NCBI RefSeq assembly: GCF_015209965.1
Contig: NZ_MU158689.1
Span: 556,086 to 620,085 of the forward strand
DNA length: 64,000 bases
From: Sphingobacterium pedocola
GTDB taxonomy: Bacteria; Bacteroidota; Bacteroidia; Sphingobacteriales; Sphingobacteriaceae
Direction: 5' to 3'
Both the position numbers and the translations under genes were made by a program. Below are positions 8,893 through 17,289 of the stretch, in pieces. Every line of letters starts with the position of its first letter. The first letter of the stretch is position 1. The notes beneath the pieces are model-generated. The model saw nothing but the letters and a program-made list of their open reading frames with translations. It did no database searches and was not told the origin of the DNA.

Positions 8893-10449
8893 TTAGTCCA
8901 AGAACTCTTCTTTTGCAAAGTTGTTGTCCTTTTTATTCAATCGACCCGTTTCTTTAAAATAAATGTCTTGAAAACTTAGTGTCTGGATACTATCCACTTT
9001 TCGGAAAAATTTATCGGCGGTGACGTCGTCCAATGTTCGAAACCCACAAGCTTCCATGATTTCTGCGGTAGCACGTAATGTATTCCGGTGAAATTGGGCT
9101 ACCCGTACGTATTTATCTTCCACATCAAGTCCCTTATATAGGTGGGGTTGCTGCGTAGCTACCCCTACAGGGCACACATCTTCGTTGCATTTTAATGCTT
9201 GAATACACCCCAAAGCAAACATCATTCCCCTTGCGCTATAGCACGCATCTGCACCTAAGGCAATCACTTTTAATAAATCAAACCCGGTAACGATACGACT
9301 GGAAGCGATAATTTTTATGTGCTTTTTAAGTCCGTATCTAATGAGCGTAGTAGTGACGAATGTCAGTGCATCATATAGTGGCATGCCCAGGTTGTCTGTA
9401 AACTCCAAAGGAGCAGCTCCGGTACCTCCTTCTGATCCATCTATGGAAATGAAATCCGGGAATATTTGGGTCGTCTGCATGGCCCTGCATATTTCCATAA
9501 ACTCCTGTTTGTCACCAATACAGATCTTAAATCCTACAGGCTTACCATTCGAGAGCTCGCGCAGCAGCTGGATGAATTCCATCATCTCTATCGGATTACG
9601 GAATGCGCTGTGTGCCGGTGGCGACATGACGTCTGTACCCGGTACAACGTGGCGTATAGCAGCGACTTCTGGTGTGTTTTTTGCCGCCGGTAAGATACCA
9701 CCGTGACCGGGTTTAGCTCCTTGGGAGATCTTGAGTTCAATCATCTTAACGTACGGGCGATTGGCTTTTTCAGTAAACAGGTCGGGATCAAAATACCCCA
9801 TTTCATTACGACATCCAAAATAGCCTGTTCCGACTTGCCAGATTAAATCTCCTCCGCTGATGTGGTAATTACTTATTCCTCCTTCACCCGTATTGTGCGC
9901 AAAATTCTGCAATGCCGCACCTTTGTTTAATGCGGTGATTGCCGTTTTACTCAGTGCCCCGTAACTCATAGCCGAAATATTGAACACGCTCAGGCTGTAA
10001 GGTTGGCTGCATGATGTATTACCCACGGTAGTGCGTAAATCGTGATTTTCAATATGGCAGGGGAAAATTGAATGTGCGACCCACTCGTTTCCGACAGCCT
10101 GCGGATCTGTTTGCATGCCAAAAGCAACTGTTTCACGTTCATTCTTTGATCGCTGATATACAATTGAACGCTGTCTGCGGTTGAACGGTCTACCATCGGT
10201 ATCTGATTCCCAAAAATATTGTCTTAATTCTGGGCGGATGGATTCAAAAAAATACCTGAAATAACCAACCAAAGGAAAGTTCCGGAGGATCGCATGGTTC
10301 GTTTGGAAGCTATTATAAAATGCAATTATCATTAAAGGAAACGGAACGATAAGCAACCAAAACCACTGCGGAGTAAAGATAAATCCAAAAGAAACAATAA
10401 TAAGATTGATTAAGATGATCGTGCCAAGAATTAATTTTCTAACTGTCAT
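8893..10449 (-). CDS. Membrane-anchored FMN-binding glutamate-synthase-domain protein
   Basis: This 518-residue protein has two N-terminal hydrophobic helices (about 6-24 and 28-45) and then a GltB-type FMN/alpha-beta barrel domain. Signatures include HNTGEGGISNYH, QGAKPGHGGILP, DGSEGGTGAAP and a [3Fe-4S] cysteine set (C415, C421, C426) ending in CPVGVATQ. Amidotransferase and GltD-type domains are absent, so it is the stand-alone 'FMN-binding glutamate synthase family' found in many bacteria; its reaction is not established. A true gltBD pair exists at 48.2-54.2 kb, so this is a paralogue with another role. It follows the ccm genes on the same strand after a 136-base gap. Confidence 0.87.
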   Translation of the reverse strand: MTVRKLILGTIILINLIIVSFGFIFTPQWFWLLIVPFPLMIIAFYNSFQTNHAILRNFPLVGYFRYFFESIRPELRQYFWESDTDGRPFNRRQRSIVYQRSKNERETVAFGMQTDPQAVGNEWVAHSIFPCHIENHDLRTTVGNTSCSQPYSLSVFNISAMSYGALSKTAITALNKGAALQNFAHNTGEGGISNYHISGGDLIWQVGTGYFGCRNEMGYFDPDLFTEKANRPYVKMIELKISQGAKPGHGGILPAAKNTPEVAAIRHVVPGTDVMSPPAHSAFRNPIEMMEFIQLLRELSNGKPVGFKICIGDKQEFMEICRAMQTTQIFPDFISIDGSEGGTGAAPLEFTDNLGMPLYDALTFVTTTLIRYGLKKHIKIIASSRIVTGFDLLKVIALGADACYSARGMMFALGCIQALKCNEDVCPVGVATQQPHLYKGLDVEDKYVRVAQFHRNTLRATAEIMEACGFRTLDDVTADKFFRKVDSIQTLSFQDIYFKETGRLNKKDNNFAKEEFLD

Positions 10450-10585
10450 AGTTTGTTATCAAGTTATATGTGATTCAAACGTCTACTTTTAATGTTTGTT
10501 TTATTCCTCGGCAAAATTAGCAAGTAATTTGCGCTTTAATATGTCCCTGATAATTTTTATTTTTTTTGCATATAAAGCTCGCTTT

Positions 10586-11347
10586 CTATCTTGTTTTTAT
10601 AATTAAAGCGGTCAAATTTTGATAGATTTGAGCGAGGTGCTTCTCTTGGCTTAAGAATTGTAAATGAGCGTGTATTGTTTGCATGTCATTTCTTATCGCC
10701 GGACCGGTTTGTACCTCTCCAGGTTCTTGATGTTGCACTTTGTTGGCTGTTTCTCGTATGATCGGTCGTATCAATTCAATATCCAAATTCTCGCGCTTTA
10801 ATAGGTCAAAGGCAACTTGATACAAGGCATTAGAAAAGTTGTTCACAAAGACTGCAGCAATATGTAATGTTATCCGTTGTTGGCTATTGCAGCGGAATGA
10901 TTTGTGTGAAAGCTGTTGTGCTATTTGTAACAGCATTTGTTCGACCTCATGCGTATTCCCTTCAACGGCAAACGGAATGGCGGATAAGTCCGTTTCTATG
11001 TTTTTGGAAAGACTTTGCGGAGGATAGATGACCCCACTTTTTTCAAAGCGATTTAATATCGTTAGGGGGGTGGCCCCTGATGTATGAACAACGATACCTT
11101 GTAGTTGGTTGGGAAGTTGATCTATAACTGGCTTGATTGCTTGATCAGATACGGCGATAATATATAGATCTGCGCTATCGCTGATTTGAGAAAGATTATG
11201 GATGCTTTCCGCAAAAACGACTTCAGCCAATGCATCTGCATTGGCTGAAGTTCTACTATACACTTGTGTAATGTGGTGTCCTAGCGATTGGAACGCTTTA
11301 GCATAGTGTGTCGCTACATTTCCGGTTCCGAGTATAACGATGTCCAT
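10586..11347 (-). CDS. Rossmann-fold DUF2520-domain protein (putative NAD(P)-dependent oxidoreductase)
   Basis: This 253-residue protein starts with a dinucleotide-binding MDIVILGTGNVATHYAKAF (GTGNVA at 7-12), followed by a 6-phosphogluconate-dehydrogenase-like helical C-terminal half of DUF2520 type. The VVHTSGATPL and GVIYPPQSLS segments are characteristic of this family, which resembles F420-dependent NADP reductases and pyrroline-carboxylate reductases, though no substrate is known. Its ATG shares one base with the stop of ccmF (TAATG), so it is translationally coupled to the cytochrome c maturation genes; whether it takes part in that process is unknown. Confidence 0.82.
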   Translation of the reverse strand: MDIVILGTGNVATHYAKAFQSLGHHITQVYSRTSANADALAEVVFAESIHNLSQISDSADLYIIAVSDQAIKPVIDQLPNQLQGIVVHTSGATPLTILNRFEKSGVIYPPQSLSKNIETDLSAIPFAVEGNTHEVEQMLLQIAQQLSHKSFRCNSQQRITLHIAAVFVNNFSNALYQVAFDLLKRENLDIELIRPIIRETANKVQHQEPGEVQTGPAIRNDMQTIHAHLQFLSQEKHLAQIYQNLTALIIKTR

Positions 11348-13851
11348 TAGGATTCAATTTTATCTTCTGGTTTTCTATCCTTTAAGCGTTTGTATATCGC
11401 CATGATAAAACCAATCGTCATGATGATGGTGCCACACCAAAAGAAATTAATGTATGGGAACTTTATAGCTTTAAATACAATCCATTTCTTTTCCGGTAAC
11501 GGCTTTTGATAAACCATTATTTCCAATTTATCCTGATCTGGACGGATATTTGTGAAACGGAAGCGAAGTCCCTGTTCTTCAACATCTTTATTGAAATCAT
11601 ATGCATTACCATCTTTCAATAGAAATACAGGTTCTACATCATATTCCTTCCCGTCTCCGGAAATTACCTTTATCTTTAAACCTACCAATACGTCTTTAGG
11701 ATCCAAAGGGATGTTCTGTAATTTGGCATCTTTATTTATACCATCAATAACGAATACACCGTTGCGGTAGCGTAAGGTGTCTCCGATACTTACTTGATAG
11801 GTTGCGGGTTCATCATAATCTTCGAATCCTGTTTTTTCACTGTCTTGTATATTTGTGGCAGGTAATTGCGAGTCAGCTGATGCTGCGGTGATCAGGGTAT
11901 AAATATCGTATGTGACGTAGTGCTTGGTAGCGGGTGTGCCAATTAGCCCCCCCATATCCGGGTTGTTTTGGGCAAAAGGACTTAACCGAAAAGATTCCAG
12001 TATTTTACCACTTTCTTCGTCGATTTTTTCATATTTGATGTGATAATATACGTTCGGAGGTGCGACGCTATCGCCAACATAAGTGATTCTGTAGGCGCCC
12101 ATTTGTACGGGTTCGCCTTCGGTTAAAAATAAATTTTCGCCGGGGTCGGTAAATTTATCTCCGTCTTTGCCAAAATTTTGTACGCCAATGTAGCGGCTTT
12201 CGTTGACGGAGATCACTTCATTGGTGGCAGCGGCAACTAATGCACCTAAAACAAGTAAGGCAAATCCAATATGTGAAACGGCGGAACCTGCTAATCGCCA
12301 TTTTCCTTTCAGTGCATCACCCAATACGCGGATATTTGCCAAAATGCAGAAAATAGCGGTGAAGGTAATCAAGACGTACATTACGTTGGTGTATACCTTC
12401 GTAAAATATACCACCACAGCTGCCAAAATGAGCGATACGATAAATGAAGCGATAAGGGCCGGCCAAAATTTCTTGGGATCTGACCGTTTATATTTTAAGA
12501 ACTGTGTACATGAAGTAAGTAATAAGACAACGACAGCGAAAGCACCTTGCCATTTGTTGTAATGTACGATGGGATCAATTGGTGGAGCTACTTTTGTGCC
12601 AAATAGCGTGTTGAAAACCGGTATCGAAGTGGTTGCAATCATCTGTACGCAAGCGACAGTTAAAACCAGCGCTCCAATAAACAGCCAGAATTCTCTTGAA
12701 TAGATGTCTTCTTCTTTCTGTGTACTAGGTAGCTCTTTTCTTCTCCAAATTAACAGGCCGACTGTGATAATCAGAAAGGTCACATTGAAGAAGATCAATT
12801 GTCCGGACATTCCTAAACTGGTAAAGGAGTGTACAGAAGTTTCTCCCAATATGCCGCTACGTGTTAAATAAGATGCGTAAATAACCAATACGAAACTTAT
12901 TAACGCAAGTAAAGTTGCGGTAAAGTAAGCATGTCCGGAATGTTTGTAAGCTAACATCACATGCACTGCGGCAATTAGTGTGAGCCACGGAATAATCGAT
13001 ACATTTTCTACCGGATCCCAGGCCCAAAAGCCTCCAAAGTTTAGCGCTTCATAAGCCCAGAATGATCCCATGATAATACCTGCTCCCAAAATCATCACGG
13101 CAAACAGCGCCCATGGCATACTCGCATTTATCCATTCCTTATATCTTCTCTGCCATAAACCTGCAGCTGCATACGCAAAAGGTACAATCATGGAGGCAAA
13201 TCCCAGAAATAGGGTAGGTGGATGAATAACCATCCAATAGTTTTGTAATAACGCATTCAGTCCCCTGCCATCGGGTATCATCGACAAATAATTGGGGTTA
13301 TTGAAGATAGGTCCTGGCATGGCATCTCGTAACAAGATGAACGGTGAACTGCCTATCCGAGATCCAAATACTTCTACACCAATCAGCATACAGGCCAAGA
13401 ACGTCTGACAAAGCATCACGAAGGTCATTACCGGTGCCTCCCAGCTTCGGGACTTGAAGACAAGAATACTACTTAATACGACCTGCCAAAACATCCACAA
13501 CCAAAAGCTACCTTCTTGTCCTTCCCAGAATGACGAGATGATGTAATGTGTTGGGAGGGATCGCGAAGAATGCGCCCACGCGTAATGGTATTCGAATAGA
13601 TGGTTATAGATGATATAAAATAAAGTTGAGCCTATTACAAGAATAGAAAGGGCATTCAACCAAAACCCAATTCGACCAAGGGTTTTCCATGATTTGTCCT
13701 CGATAGGTTCGCCAGATTGGTTTCTCGCAGCGTTTTGAGCTGCAAAAAAATAGCTTATCAGGGAAAATAAAGATGCGCCGAAAGAGAGGATAACAAAAAA
13801 TTGTCCTATTTTTCCAGGTAGTAGGTTTTCACCAACGTAATTAACGTCCAT
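11347..13851 (-). CDS. ccmF: Cytochrome c maturation haem lyase CcmF (CcsA superfamily)
   Basis: This 834-residue polytopic inner-membrane protein carries the tryptophan-rich WWD-type haem-handling motif (FGGFWAWDPVENVSIIPWL, about 272-290), the SFWEGQEGSFWLW segment (107-119) and H210 in MVIHPPTLFLGF, all CcmF hallmarks. A long periplasmic domain follows residue ~560. It would attach haem delivered by CcmE to CxxCH sites of cytochromes c, for example those of the ACIII subunits encoded at 21.8-28.8 kb. It lies 63 bases downstream of ccmE. CcmA-D, G and H are not in the window. Confidence 0.93.
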   Translation of the reverse strand: MDVNYVGENLLPGKIGQFFVILSFGASLFSLISYFFAAQNAARNQSGEPIEDKSWKTLGRIGFWLNALSILVIGSTLFYIIYNHLFEYHYAWAHSSRSLPTHYIISSFWEGQEGSFWLWMFWQVVLSSILVFKSRSWEAPVMTFVMLCQTFLACMLIGVEVFGSRIGSSPFILLRDAMPGPIFNNPNYLSMIPDGRGLNALLQNYWMVIHPPTLFLGFASMIVPFAYAAAGLWQRRYKEWINASMPWALFAVMILGAGIIMGSFWAYEALNFGGFWAWDPVENVSIIPWLTLIAAVHVMLAYKHSGHAYFTATLLALISFVLVIYASYLTRSGILGETSVHSFTSLGMSGQLIFFNVTFLIITVGLLIWRRKELPSTQKEEDIYSREFWLFIGALVLTVACVQMIATTSIPVFNTLFGTKVAPPIDPIVHYNKWQGAFAVVVLLLTSCTQFLKYKRSDPKKFWPALIASFIVSLILAAVVVYFTKVYTNVMYVLITFTAIFCILANIRVLGDALKGKWRLAGSAVSHIGFALLVLGALVAAATNEVISVNESRYIGVQNFGKDGDKFTDPGENLFLTEGEPVQMGAYRITYVGDSVAPPNVYYHIKYEKIDEESGKILESFRLSPFAQNNPDMGGLIGTPATKHYVTYDIYTLITAASADSQLPATNIQDSEKTGFEDYDEPATYQVSIGDTLRYRNGVFVIDGINKDAKLQNIPLDPKDVLVGLKIKVISGDGKEYDVEPVFLLKDGNAYDFNKDVEEQGLRFRFTNIRPDQDKLEIMVYQKPLPEKKWIVFKAIKFPYINFFWCGTIIMTIGFIMAIYKRLKDRKPEDKIES

Positions 13852-13914
13852 TATTTAAATCAAAATTCAAAAATCAAAAGAAAGAAGCCGAAAGTCAAAA
13901 GTATTCAAAACGCC

Positions 13915-14325
13915 CTACTGTGCTAGGTAAGCCGTAGTTGCTTCGATTACTTCTACTTGGTCTTGATTATACTTAGAAGGACATTTCATCAATATTTTAC
14001 TTGCATGAAATACATCCCCTTCCATTTTTCCGGTAAGCACGATTTGTTCCGAACGTTCGATGTCCTGCGGTTTCGCACCATTAAATACAACGCGACATTC
14101 TGTACTGTCATTGTCGTACATGTAAAATGAAAAAAGGTTTGCATCTGTTACGGGATCATAGATCAAATTCTTTTCTTTGTTTAACACGCCGACAACATAC
14201 AACTCTGTGTTTTTTTCTTTCGCCTCCGTAAAGGTAGAATATGTACTCGAATCGGTGTAAATCACCAAAATCATCGCAATAGCCACCGCTATGATCACAA
14301 TCAGAATGATTGAACTTTTCTTCAT
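13915..14325 (-). CDS. ccmE: Cytochrome c maturation haem chaperone CcmE, CxxxY type
   Basis: This 136-residue protein has an N-terminal membrane anchor (about 5-24) and a small OB-fold periplasmic domain. At the position of the covalent haem ligand histidine (HxxxY in E. coli CcmE) it has C115-P-S-K-Y119, so it belongs to the cysteine (CxxxY) class of CcmE, described in Desulfovibrio and archaea, in which cysteine binds haem. It is the first gene of ccmE-ccmF-DUF2520. A TAATTTTG box (minus strand 14357-14350) precedes it by 24 bases. Confidence 0.88.
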   Translation of the reverse strand: MKKSSIILIVIIAVAIAMILVIYTDSSTYSTFTEAKEKNTELYVVGVLNKEKNLIYDPVTDANLFSFYMYDNDSTECRVVFNGAKPQDIERSEQIVLTGKMEGDVFHASKILMKCPSKYNQDQVEVIEATTAYLAQ

Positions 14326-14349
14326 AATGTATATTCACTAAACCAGTTA

Positions 14350-14357
14350 CAAAATTA
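14350..14357 (-). promoter_or_regulatory. Candidate -7 box for the ccm operon
   Basis: TAATTTTG on the minus strand matches TAnnTTTG, 24 bases upstream of the ccmE ATG. No TTG lies at a proper distance, so confidence is low. Confidence 0.3.
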
Positions 14358-14528
14358 CAAAAAGGGAATTGAAAGAAGGAATTAAACAAATCACACTGTC
14401 TATTTAGAAATGATCTAAACTGAGTTAGGTTTTTAGCTTAACCTTTTGGTTAGTAGTTTCTTGTAGGGTGCGTGACAATATGAGCTAGTTGAATTTAATT
14501 GTGCATCATCAATATTACAGAGTGAGGG

Positions 14529-14986
14529 AAGGTTTATTTTATGCAGTTTGTCGCTCGCTCTAAATTGTACTAGCAACCATTAATATCTGTATTTTATCTT
14601 TTTGCCCTCGTCGGGGGGCTCCTTCTTTTCTTCCAAAAGAAGCAAACCGAACGTAGTGAGCTCAAGAATTCCATTGAAAACAAATATTTATTCTTAAAGT
14701 CGTCGCTGTACCCATTCGCCATACTGGTTCGTGCTGCCTCCTGCTATTGACAAATGGTTGCTGCGTAAGTAGGCATCAGGGCCGAGTGCGGGAATTAGGG
14801 GCTGATGCAACTCTAGCGACATTTTTATTTATTTGAGGATAGTGCTTTGTTATTAATTCTCTACTTAGTACTGCAACTGAATTTAAGATGACGACCTAGG
14901 TCGATGTAGCGTTAAGAAAACTTTTGGATTTGCGTTAAGAACAGGTCCCGGAAGTGAAACGGCTTGGAACTGTTCAGTAAATCCAA
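14529..14986 (-). mobile_element. Structured TIR element, copy 1 (truncated at one end)
   Basis: This fills most of the 670-base gap between ccmE and panC. Its left end (14529-14560) closely resembles the terminal repeat of copy 2 at 40941 (GAAGGTTT...GCAGTTTGTCGCTCGC). Its other side holds the conserved core (14891-14986) with AACAGGTCC paired to GGAACTGTT and the CGACCTAGGTCGATG block. Compared with copies 2 and 3 it lacks the outer end beyond the core, stopping about 11 bases from the panC stop codon. The interior shares the GTCGCTGTACCCATT block with copy 3. No gene is encoded. Confidence 0.65.
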
Positions 14987-14996
14987 AAATATATCT

Positions 14997-15845
14997 TTAT
15001 CCATTTAACAACATATTATCAATAAGCCGCACCCCTTCCACCCAAGCTACAACTAGTGCGACATACTCTTTACCAGCATGAAGCTCGTCAACCTGCTGTA
15101 ACGTTCTTGTTTCACAGATGGCGAAGTATTCGGGTGTCACACCTTCTTCGGATTGGATTATGTTCTTTCCGATCTCTGTTAATTCGTTGACTGGTATGGA
15201 CTTAAAATTTTGCTGCACATACCGAAGTGCTTTCGAAAGGATCAGTGCTTTTTCTTTTCCTTGGGAAGAGAGGCGCATATTACGGGAACTAAGCGCCAAA
15301 CCATGTTGATCTCGTATAATCGGACAAATGATGAGTTTTATAGGGAGTTGTTTTACATCGATCATTTTCTGCACCACCATGACTTGTTGAAAATCTTTTT
15401 GACCAAAACATGCAAAGTCGGGCTGAGTAAGGGTAAATAACTTGTATACGATCTGTGTTACGCCTTGGAAGTGCCCCGGCCGGTGCTCTCCTTCCCAGAC
15501 CGCTTCCAGGTTTCCCAAGTCTAAGTGCCAATTTTCGCCGGTATCTGGATACATTTCCTCGACAGAAGGTAAAAATAAGACATCGCAGGAGGCCAATTTC
15601 AATAGTGCGATGTCGTTTTCTAGTGGTCTGGGGTATTTCTCCAGATCTTTTGGATCATTGAATTGAGTTGGATTGACAAAAATGCTACAAATGGCAATAT
15701 CGGCGGATTGTTTGGCCTGTTGGATAAGGGACAAATGCCCCTCGTGTAAAGCGCCCATGGTAGGGACTAACGCAATGGTTTTATATGCTTCGCGAATACC
15801 TTTAAGGTAGTGCTGAAGGCTGTTTTTGGTGTTGAAAATTTGCAC
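14997..15845 (-). CDS. panC: Pantoate--beta-alanine ligase
   Basis: This 282-residue PanC joins pantoate and beta-alanine with ATP to make pantothenate, the CoA precursor. The N-terminal nucleotidyltransferase motif PTMGALHEGHLSL (HEGH at 34-37), the ATP-site segment GQKDFQQ and LALSSRN (KMSKS-like) are all present, and length is typical. The start is GTG at 15845. It is cytoplasmic. panB and panD are not adjacent. It is divergent from the glycogen-synthase-like gene. Its 3' end runs straight into structured element copy 1. Confidence 0.95.
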   Translation of the reverse strand: MQIFNTKNSLQHYLKGIREAYKTIALVPTMGALHEGHLSLIQQAKQSADIAICSIFVNPTQFNDPKDLEKYPRPLENDIALLKLASCDVLFLPSVEEMYPDTGENWHLDLGNLEAVWEGEHRPGHFQGVTQIVYKLFTLTQPDFACFGQKDFQQVMVVQKMIDVKQLPIKLIICPIIRDQHGLALSSRNMRLSSQGKEKALILSKALRYVQQNFKSIPVNELTEIGKNIIQSEEGVTPEYFAICETRTLQQVDELHAGKEYVALVVAWVEGVRLIDNMLLNG

Positions 15846-15919
15846 GTATTTTTATTTGTAAAAATGGCAGTAAAGTTGCATAATAATTTTGTAATTATAA
15901 AACGATGATTTTTAATATA

Positions 15920-15950
15920 TTGTAAAATACAGATAATTTGCGTACCTTTG
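15920..15950 (+). promoter_or_regulatory. Promoter (TTG-n20-TAccTTTG) of the glycogen-synthase-like gene
   Basis: TTG at 15920-15922, exactly 20 bases, then TACCTTTG at 15943-15950: a full match to the Bacteroidetes housekeeping promoter. The ATG at 15996 would have a leader of about 40 bases. Confidence 0.75.
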
Positions 15951-15995
15951 TGCTACTGATTTTTATATTCTATTAATAAAAAAAGCAATTTGGAG

Positions 15996-16823
15996 ATGGC
16001 AAAAACGAAAATATTGTTTATTACCCACGAGATGTCGCCTTTCCTTGAAATAAGTAAAATTTCTGAAATTACACGCCAGTTACCGCAAGCCATGCAGGAA
16101 AAAGGATTTGAAATCCGTATCTTAATGCCTCGCTTTGGTAATATCAATGAGCGCAGAAATCGTCTTCACGAGGTGATAAGGTTGTCGGGAATGAATATTG
16201 TGGTAGACAATAACGATAATCCATTGATTATTAAAGTAGCTTCATTACCGGCCGCACGTATGCAGGTTTATTTTCTGGATAATGAAGAGTATTTCCAACG
16301 TAAAAAGATTTTCCGTGATGAAAATGGTAAATTTTTTAGTGATAACAGCGAACGTTCGTTGTTTTTTGGAAAAGGGGTGTTGGAGACGGTGAAGAAGCTG
16401 GGATGGTCGCCAGATGTCGTGCACTGTCATGGTTGGTTTTCAGCTATGGTGCCGTTATACTTAAAGAAGGTGTACCATGATGACCCGACATTCAAGGATG
16501 CGAAAGTGTTTTACTCGCTGTATAAAGAAGACTTCGATGCAGATACAGATACATTGAGTGCCAAATATGGCGAGATGCCCGCACAGGAAGATGTAGATGT
16601 AGCGGATTCCGCTGCTTACGGTTCGGGTAACTATTTGGATTTGTATAAAGGCGCTTTGACGTATACCGATGTTGCGGTAATCAATGATAAAGATTTGAAT
16701 ACAGAGGTGCTTCAATTTATTGAAGATCAAAAAATTAGGGTATTTACTCCGAGTGGTGATGATGATTATGAAGCTTTTTCTACATTGTACGAAGAGTTTG
16801 CCCCTGAAGAAGTAGAAGTTTAA
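15996..16823 (+). CDS. Half-length glycogen/starch synthase-like protein (GT5 N-terminal domain only)
   Basis: The 275-residue protein (start chosen at ATG 15996, MAKTKILFITHEMSPF; a TTG two codons upstream is less likely) aligns with the N-terminal GT5 domain of glycogen synthase: RILMPRFGNINERR, then VVHCHGWFSAMVPLYLKK. Two things needed for catalysis are missing. The ADP-glucose-binding KxGGL motif near the N-terminus is replaced (LEISKISEIT), and the whole C-terminal Rossmann domain with its EX7E motif is absent. The acidic tail ends FAPEEVEV. Similar short proteins are known next to panC in other Bacteroidota. It may be a regulatory or sugar-binding relic; enzyme activity is doubtful. 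Confidence 0.8.
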   Translation: MAKTKILFITHEMSPFLEISKISEITRQLPQAMQEKGFEIRILMPRFGNINERRNRLHEVIRLSGMNIVVDNNDNPLIIKVASLPAARMQVYFLDNEEYFQRKKIFRDENGKFFSDNSERSLFFGKGVLETVKKLGWSPDVVHCHGWFSAMVPLYLKKVYHDDPTFKDAKVFYSLYKEDFDADTDTLSAKYGEMPAQEDVDVADSAAYGSGNYLDLYKGALTYTDVAVINDKDLNTEVLQFIEDQKIRVFTPSGDDDYEAFSTLYEEFAPEEVEV

Positions 16824-16846
16824 TAATTGAAGGTTGATTAAAAAGA

Positions 16847-16882
16847 AAAAAGCCGGCTGTCTTATTGGCAGCCGGCTTTTTT
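16847..16882. terminator. Bidirectional intrinsic terminator
   Basis: Stem AAAAGCCGGCTG / CAGCCGGCTTTT with a 9-base loop and T-runs on both strands, between the convergent glycogen-synthase-like and DUF493 genes. Its last T's touch the DUF493 stop codon. Confidence 0.9.
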
Positions 16883-17204
16883 ATAACATGATTACCTTAT
16901 CTATTTTCGCAACCGCTTTATAATAGGCGATCACTTGATCAGCTGTATTTACAAACGTTTCAATGGTAAACGCGTGGTATTTTCCGGTTTTGGAATCTTT
17001 GGTAGAAATTTTCGTACTAGGGTGTTCAAATAGCCGTTCAATTTGATGCTTTGTTTCGATTGAAGCTGGTGCTATAAATTTGAAAACATATAAGGAAGGA
17101 AACGTTTCTACATCGATCAATTTTCGTCTAAAATTGTCGTAAAAATCGGTACCGTCATTATCTCCAGGGATGTCTTGTATTTTTATGTTGTTTAAATCTG
17201 CCAT
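16881..17204 (-). CDS. DUF493 family protein (YbeD-like)
   Basis: This 107-residue protein (start MADLNNIKIQ) is a DUF493/YbeD-type ferredoxin-like fold: FPSLYVFKFIAP, then the SKTGKYHAFTIETFVN strand pair and a C-terminal helix. YbeD is thought to be an ACT-like regulatory domain; its role is unsettled. The start is set at 17204 by a strong AGGAG (minus strand, bases 17216-17212) 7 bases upstream, rather than at an ATG ten codons earlier. Such a clear Shine-Dalgarno is uncommon in this window. Cytoplasmic. Confidence 0.85.
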   Translation of the reverse strand: MADLNNIKIQDIPGDNDGTDFYDNFRRKLIDVETFPSLYVFKFIAPASIETKHQIERLFEHPSTKISTKDSKTGKYHAFTIETFVNTADQVIAYYKAVAKIDKVIML

Positions 17205-17211
17205 TGTATAT

Positions 17212-17216
17212 CTCCT
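17212..17216 (-). promoter_or_regulatory. Shine-Dalgarno AGGAG deciding the DUF493 start
   Basis: AGGAG, 7-base spacer, ATG (17204). It excludes the longer frame that begins upstream of it. Confidence 0.7.
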
Positions 17217-17289
17217 TTTATAATGTATTAGCAATAAATATACCTTTTTAATGTTAGTAAGAAAAAAGCGACATTTCGTCGCTTCCCGT

